Of a stretch of 63,835 nt of DNA, positions 59,650-63,835 are shown in pieces. The number at the start of each line of letters is the position of its first letter. The first letter of the stretch is position 1. This DNA comes from an uncultured Oscillospiraceae bacterium. GTDB lineage: Bacteria; Bacillota; Clostridia; Oscillospirales; Ruminococcaceae. The translations under genes and the position numbers were made by a program. The stretch lies in contig CASGAN010000007.1 in the NCBI GenBank assembly GCA_949299455.1, forward strand, positions 1 through 63,835, in the 5' to 3' direction. The notes below the pieces were generated by a model. That model did not search any database. It was not told the origin of the DNA and saw only the letters and a list, made by a program, of their open reading frames with translations.

Positions 59650-62589
59650 TTAGATACGATCATCCGTAAATGCGACGCGTTCGTCCAAATTGCCGTTTGG
59701 TAAAACGAGTCCGACAAACGGTTTTTGTTCATTTTCGAGTGCACCGTGAAGGATGAGCGTGCCTTTGCCGTTTTCGACCGAAACGGTGTACGAGGATTCA
59801 AGACCGCTTATGTTGTCGGTGCGGATCGTGACCGGCAGATCGTACGAAGCCGTGACGTTGATTGTAATCGTGACATCTTTGCCGCTGCGGACGGCGCTTA
59901 CAGATACATCACAAAGCGGACCGTCAATCGCGTACTGCTTGCCGCTTATCACCGTGATCGTCTTTTCCTCGGATTCGTACTGCATCCGGTACGTGCCGGC
60001 AGGGAGTGTCAGTTCATAGTAGCCGGTGCGCGCATGCGGTACAACCGTGTAAGCTTTTTTAGAAACAACGTTCGTGCAGGTGAGGACGCCGCCCGGGATC
60101 ACGCGCAGATAACCGCTTACACGTGCCGGAAGCAGGCTGTCTGCCATACACCACATCCATTTAGTCGCGGAGCAAACCCAAACTTCCTTGTAGGTTGCTG
60201 TGTTGACCTGCGGCCAGTAGGGGACGTCTTTTTCATAGTGGCTCTCCATGCCGACAGTAATGGAACCGGTGGTCTGACCGGGCTGAACGGTGTAATGCTG
60301 AATAAAATCGTAGCCCTCGCCGACCATCGTGGACTGTGCCATCGGGTTTTTGCCGAGAATCCATTCGTAGTTGTGCTGGGAAGCAACGTACAGGTCATAG
60401 TCGTTGCAGTAGGAAGCAGCGGAGGTCATTGCCTTCGTTGCAGACAGAATCACGTTATAGTTGCCGCGGAAGCTGAACCATACCGGATACACGCGCAGGT
60501 AATAGCCTTTGCCGAGCGGGAAGCCCTCGCGCACCTGCGGCGCATAGTCATCTGTGCACTCTGGTCCTACCATCGGATGGGTGGCAAATACCTTCTCCGG
60601 CATATTTTTCGCTTCGTCTTCGTGGTAAACGCCTGCCGGAATGACACCGTACGGACTGGTGTAGGACGCGGTCTTCTTATAGTACGCACCGCTTAGTGTA
60701 AGCGCGCTGTACCATTTCATATAGCGGTCGCTGTCTGGGAATGTTTCGCACAGCGTTTTGAGTGCAAGTTCCGGCATATAGGAGTATGCCATGTGATTAT
60801 AGTGCGCGATCAAATCGCGGTTTGTGTCCTCATAGAAAAATCCTGCCATCGGAACATCCCAGTCTGTGAGCTCCTGCTGCTGGCAGGAGAGGAGCAGGTC
60901 AGAAAATTCCTTGGCGTTTTCTGCATAGGCGGTCTCCTGCGTTGCGGCAAAAAGCATGGAAGATGCCAGCACGCCGGCAGAGATGATCTGAATGTTCACA
61001 CCATAGCCGTCTTTAAACTGCGCGTCCTCGTCGATGAACGATTCGTCCGTCTGCTGTTTTTCGCGGGTGATTTCCAGTCCCCAGTAAAAATCGTCTTTTG
61101 CGATTTTTAACGCATACGCCGCATAGTCCGGGTCGATGTCCTTGAACAGTTCATAGCCAAGAAGTTCCGCATATGCCGCGTCGAAGTTTGCAAGCGCGGA
61201 GCGGGACGGTTCCATCGTGATGTCGTCGCTTGTGCCGATGACGCCGTCTGTCCAAATGGAAGAGGAGGAGTAGGTCGCACGGTATCCGCCCGGGAAGCGC
61301 ATTTTTAAGACGTAGTCAAGGCCCCATTTTGCCTCTTCCAGTACGCGTAAAAACAGGCGGTTGTTGCTGCCGTCTTTTTTGAGCGCGCCGGCAAGGCTGA
61401 ACAGTGCGGCGGTCGCCTCTGCGGTGTTGATAAAGCCCTGTGCAAGGTCGGCAGCGTCATGCCAGCCGCCGTTTGCCACGATTGCCTTGCCGTCATGTAC
61501 CATGAGCATATCGCTGTGGCAGGCGCGGTGCTTGCCCGGTACCTCATAGCCGCAGCGCAGGACGAGGAAGAAGTTTAACACTTTCCAGACAGACGATTCC
61601 CATACGTCCTCGCTGATTGCGAAGACACGGGTCGAGAGATTGCCCGCAACGAGGATATATTCACCCTCTTCGCAAAGCTCTGTGAAGTCCATGACTTGAA
61701 GCGTGCCGATTTTTGCATCGACCGTGAGAATTTCTTTTTCCAATACGACTTTGCCGGTTTTTGTTTCAATCAGCTTAAAGGTGGCCGCGTCAATGCCCGA
61801 AGCAATTGCCAGCTTGTCGGAGCCGGGCTGATAGCCTTTGTGGGAGTAGCTGATGCGGTCATCCGCCGGAATCCAGCCTTCGTATACATCGCATTTGACG
61901 GTTTGCAGCTCCAGTTTGTCGATAAACCACGTCACGTGATCGACCGCATCGTTTTCGTGGCCGACCATGTCGTAGTCGAAGCTTACGCCGGTCACACAGT
62001 CACGGTCGAGATACGGCATCTCGAGCACCGCGTGATTCCACTGATTGGCTTTTAACGACATGTTGTGCGCGCCGTCGCGTTCCCATTTTTCAGGCATTTT
62101 GCGTACGCCGTCGTTATGCAGCTGCATGCGCAGGGTGATCGACTTCATACCGGGTGCAATCGGATAAATCCAAACGGACAGACGGTTATATTCACTCCAA
62201 TCCTCTCGGTCAAAGATGCGTTTGACACTCGGCTGTGCGTAGATTCTGCCTTTGCGGCATTCAATTAAGTGATCGAGATTGGTCGGGTGGGTAAATTTTA
62301 ATGAATGGGAACCGCAGACACAGCGTTCGGAGGAAAGCTCCATCGTCGGAGCAGGTGTGATCTCCTCGCGGTCGGACAGATCGTTTGGATCAGCGAGTGG
62401 TTCCGGAACGGAAATGGAATAGCTTGTAATGAGCTGCCAGTGATCGAGGGATTCCATATCGTCGAGCAGCCGGTTTTTTAAGACCGGTTTTTTTAACAGA
62501 CGCGCTTCCGCAGTTTCCGACTCGTCAATCGGAATCGGAATGTGAACGTCGCGGCTCGCATCGATCATGGCTTTGAGTGATTGATTCAT
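59650..62589 (-). CDS. GH9-family glycoside hydrolase without signal peptide (979 aa)
   Basis: Domains in order: a beta-sandwich, carbohydrate-binding-like module (about 45-230, SSERCVCGSHSLKFTHPT and NRLSVWIYP), a cellulase-type Ig-like domain (about 236-326), the (alpha/alpha)6 GH9 barrel with base Asp378 and Asp381 in GGWHDAAD, and Glu802 (YKEVWVCSATKWMW) as probable acid, then a 130-residue beta tail. No export signal follows the start (MNQSLKAMIDASRDVH), so it is cytoplasmic, unlike typical cellulases. I chose ATG 62589 because AGAGG lies six bases upstream. It could cleave imported oligosaccharides; the exact substrate is unknown. Confidence 0.85.
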   Translation of the reverse strand: MNQSLKAMIDASRDVHIPIPIDESETAEARLLKKPVLKNRLLDDMESLDHWQLITSYSISVPEPLADPNDLSDREEITPAPTMELSSERCVCGSHSLKFTHPTNLDHLIECRKGRIYAQPSVKRIFDREDWSEYNRLSVWIYPIAPGMKSITLRMQLHNDGVRKMPEKWERDGAHNMSLKANQWNHAVLEMPYLDRDCVTGVSFDYDMVGHENDAVDHVTWFIDKLELQTVKCDVYEGWIPADDRISYSHKGYQPGSDKLAIASGIDAATFKLIETKTGKVVLEKEILTVDAKIGTLQVMDFTELCEEGEYILVAGNLSTRVFAISEDVWESSVWKVLNFFLVLRCGYEVPGKHRACHSDMLMVHDGKAIVANGGWHDAADLAQGFINTAEATAALFSLAGALKKDGSNNRLFLRVLEEAKWGLDYVLKMRFPGGYRATYSSSSIWTDGVIGTSDDITMEPSRSALANFDAAYAELLGYELFKDIDPDYAAYALKIAKDDFYWGLEITREKQQTDESFIDEDAQFKDGYGVNIQIISAGVLASSMLFAATQETAYAENAKEFSDLLLSCQQQELTDWDVPMAGFFYEDTNRDLIAHYNHMAYSYMPELALKTLCETFPDSDRYMKWYSALTLSGAYYKKTASYTSPYGVIPAGVYHEDEAKNMPEKVFATHPMVGPECTDDYAPQVREGFPLGKGYYLRVYPVWFSFRGNYNVILSATKAMTSAASYCNDYDLYVASQHNYEWILGKNPMAQSTMVGEGYDFIQHYTVQPGQTTGSITVGMESHYEKDVPYWPQVNTATYKEVWVCSATKWMWCMADSLLPARVSGYLRVIPGGVLTCTNVVSKKAYTVVPHARTGYYELTLPAGTYRMQYESEEKTITVISGKQYAIDGPLCDVSVSAVRSGKDVTITINVTASYDLPVTIRTDNISGLESSYTVSVENGKGTLILHGALENEQKPFVGLVLPNGNLDERVAFTDDRI

Positions 62590-62615
62590 AAACATCCTCT
62601 TTTCTTTATAAAAAA

Positions 62616-62664
62616 GTATATATTGCGATATATACAGTATAGCGCAAAGAATGGGGCGCTTCAA
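62616..62664 (-). promoter_or_regulatory. GH9 promoter with palindrome
   Basis: Leftward -35 TTGAAG (complement of 62659-62664), 17-bp spacer, -10 TATACT (complement of 62636-62641). Directly downstream lies a palindrome with arms GTATATAT and ATATATAC around TGCG (62616-62635), a possible LacI or GntR type operator at the start site. Confidence 0.75.
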
Positions 62665-62803
62665 TTCTTGAACTGTATAAAAAGGAAACACGCTTTTTGT
62701 AAAGATTGTTTACTAATTAAAATGGGTATCTAAAAGTGGGATTGATTTTAGCGATTAAAAGTGATACAATAAAAAAATAATCAGAAAAGGCGGAGGGATC
62801 AAT

Positions 62804-63643
62804 ATGGCTGTTTTATATAAGGGAGAAGAAATGAAAGTGATTGATGCGCACGTTCATACATTCCCGGATAAAATTGCGCAAAAAGCCGTCGGGAAGCTTC
62901 AAAAGATTTCCGGGATCACTCCCGCGACAGACGGCACACAGTCGGACACCAAACGGGTGATGGCAGAGAGCCGGGTCGATCATTCGATTTTATTAAACAT
63001 CGCGACGAGTCCTGGGCAGGAAGCGACGATCAATGCGTGTGCGGTCAAGACGTGTGAGGAAAAGGCGTTTACCGCATTGGGCTCGGTTCATTTTCTGTCA
63101 GAGGATGTCGAGTCGATTTTAAAGGAAGCAAAGGCGGCAGGGTTAGTCGGCATCAAGCTGCATCCGGACTATCAGGGATTCATGATTGACGATCCGCGGG
63201 TGTTTCCTGTTTATGAAGTGTGCGCATCGCTTGATCTGCCGGTGGTGTTTCATGCCGGATGGGACTGCTACAGTCCGGATTTGATTCACGCGACGCCGGC
63301 TCGTTCAGCCGCTGTGATGAAATTGTTCCCGAAACTTAAAATGGTGCTGGCGCATTTCGGCGGCATGAAATGCTGGGACGCGGTGGAGGAATATCTGATT
63401 GGAAAAAACGTCTGGCTTGATACGGCGATGTGTGCGTCCTATGCGGACCCGGTAAAGATGCGGCGGATGATGTTAAAGCATAATCCACAGCAGATTTTGT
63501 TTGGTTCGGACTGTCCGTGGGAGAATCCGGCAGAGAGTCTTTCCTTTTTATGCAATATGGATTTACCTGCCCACATGGTTCGTTCGATTTTAAGTGAGAA
63601 TGCGGTCAAGCTGTATGGTTTAAAGCGGGAAAAACTTTTTTGA
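62804..63643 (+). CDS. Amidohydrolase-family protein (279 aa)
   Basis: A TIM-barrel metal hydrolase or decarboxylase of the amidohydrolase_2 type: VIDAHVHTFPDKIAQKA (HxH metal site at about residues 15-17), VGIKLHPDYQGFMIDDPRVFPVYEVCASLDLPVVFHAGWD and FGSDCPWENPAESL give the remaining metal ligands. The start ATG 62804 has GGAGGG; ATG 62831 is also possible. It is divergent from the GH9 gene; a shared pathway is not evident. The substrate is unknown. Confidence 0.85.
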   Translation: MAVLYKGEEMKVIDAHVHTFPDKIAQKAVGKLQKISGITPATDGTQSDTKRVMAESRVDHSILLNIATSPGQEATINACAVKTCEEKAFTALGSVHFLSEDVESILKEAKAAGLVGIKLHPDYQGFMIDDPRVFPVYEVCASLDLPVVFHAGWDCYSPDLIHATPARSAAVMKLFPKLKMVLAHFGGMKCWDAVEEYLIGKNVWLDTAMCASYADPVKMRRMMLKHNPQQILFGSDCPWENPAESLSFLCNMDLPAHMVRSILSENAVKLYGLKREKLF

Positions 63644-63662
63644 GATTTTCTGAAAAAAGGTG

Positions 63663-63694
63663 TTGACAAAGCGGGAGGTGTGTGGTATTATAAT
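63663..63694 (+). promoter_or_regulatory. First rRNA-type promoter
   Basis: -35 TTGACA (63663-63668), 17-bp spacer, -10 TATTAT (63686-63691; TATAAT at 63689-63694 overlaps). It lies 20 bp after the amidohydrolase stop. Confidence 0.7.
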
Positions 63695-63790
63695 AAAGCT
63701 GTCACGGAGGACAGGAAAAACGAGGAAATGAGAAGAAATATCGAGAGAGTCGCGGGAGCGAAAACCTCGAAAAAACTTCGAAAAAAGTAC

Positions 63791-63819
63791 TTGACAAACT
63801 GAAAACGACATGATATAAT
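63791..63819 (+). promoter_or_regulatory. Second rRNA-type promoter at the right edge
   Basis: -35 TTGACA (63791-63796), 17-bp spacer, -10 TATAAT (63814-63819), perfect match to the sigma-A consensus. It has the same layout as the first, 128 bp upstream. Such tandem perfect promoters followed by GTCGCTCCGA are usual before a 16S rRNA gene, which probably begins beyond the window. Confidence 0.75.
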
Positions 63820-63835
63820 AATCAAGTCGCTCCGA

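Noticed and set aside
1-63835. CRISPR array, tRNA or rRNA genes, or complete insertion sequences
   Set aside because: No regularly spaced repeats, tRNA-like T-arm boxes or intact transposase genes were seen; only promoters suggesting an rRNA operon beyond the edge and one TnpV remnant.

Overview
The window is chromosomal DNA of a strictly anaerobic, mid-GC Firmicute, most likely a clostridium of the Ruminococcaceae/Oscillospiraceae type. The evidence is a Gram-positive replicative polymerase PolC, AGGAGG-type ribosome binding sites, ER-type (SipW-like) signal peptidase, an HndABCD-type [FeFe]-hydrogenase, the MEP isoprenoid genes dxr and ispG, and small proteins typical of that group. No complete mobile element, tRNA, rRNA or CRISPR array is present; the right edge ends in two strong promoters that look like the start of an rRNA operon.

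Layout: (1) 1-1.1 kb, a chimeric SLOG/kinase-fragment gene and a divergent XRE regulator sharing three palindromic operators. (2) 1.1-4.4 kb, ferrous iron uptake (feoA, feoB and a Cys-rich mini-protein) behind DtxR-like sites, a small XRE gene and a small Cys-rich protein. (3) 4.4-8.8 kb, lrgAB, then a four-gene TasA/SipW surface-fibre module with a structured leader before the peptidase gene. (4) 8.9-11.6 kb, an arsenic/metal cluster: arsR, an ArsP-type permease, a ferredoxin-like protein, a small thioredoxin and arsC. (5) 11.6-17.6 kb, a vWA protein, an acyl-CoA synthetase, pnp and rpsO with a probable S15 autoregulatory leader. (6) 17.8-28.5 kb, the conserved core run pyrH-frr-uppS-cdsA-dxr-rseP-ispG-polC. 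(7) 28.5-36.2 kb, a complete hisZGDCBHAFIE operon, lacking a histidinol phosphatase. (8) 36.2-41.6 kb, a sodium:amino-acid symporter and an ACT-hom-thrB-lysC operon, lysC having an internal start for a beta subunit. (9) 41.6-45.7 kb, a DUF4830 lipoprotein-like protein, an RsuA-type pseudouridine synthase, a MsmX/UgpC-type ATPase and an orphan UroD-family protein.

(10) 45.7-54.9 kb is the most interesting block: a divergent hydrogenase locus. Leftward run genes for two DRTGG proteins, a GHKL ATPase, a PHP phosphoesterase and a degenerate HydA-like iron-sulfur protein that looks sensory. Rightward run hndA, a second GHKL ATPase, hndB, hndC and hydA, a soluble electron-bifurcating-type [FeFe]-hydrogenase. 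A flavin-reductase-like gene sits inside this operon between exact 16-bp repeats, which suggests it was inserted. (11) 54.9-59.6 kb holds a HisJ-like PHP protein (a candidate for the missing histidinol phosphatase), a decayed TnpV transposon gene, DUF1801 and DUF2200-DUF1905 proteins and a MATE/HxlR divergent pair. (12) 59.6-63.8 kb holds a signal-peptide-less GH9 glycosidase divergent from an amidohydrolase, then the rRNA-type promoters.

The best candidates for something undescribed are the sensory arm of the hydrogenase locus together with the inserted flavoprotein gene, the SLOG/XRE pair with its operators, and the TasA/SipW module with a coiled-coil-tailed peptidase and one sortase-like anchored subunit. 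All functions are read from sequence motifs alone; no database search was run.
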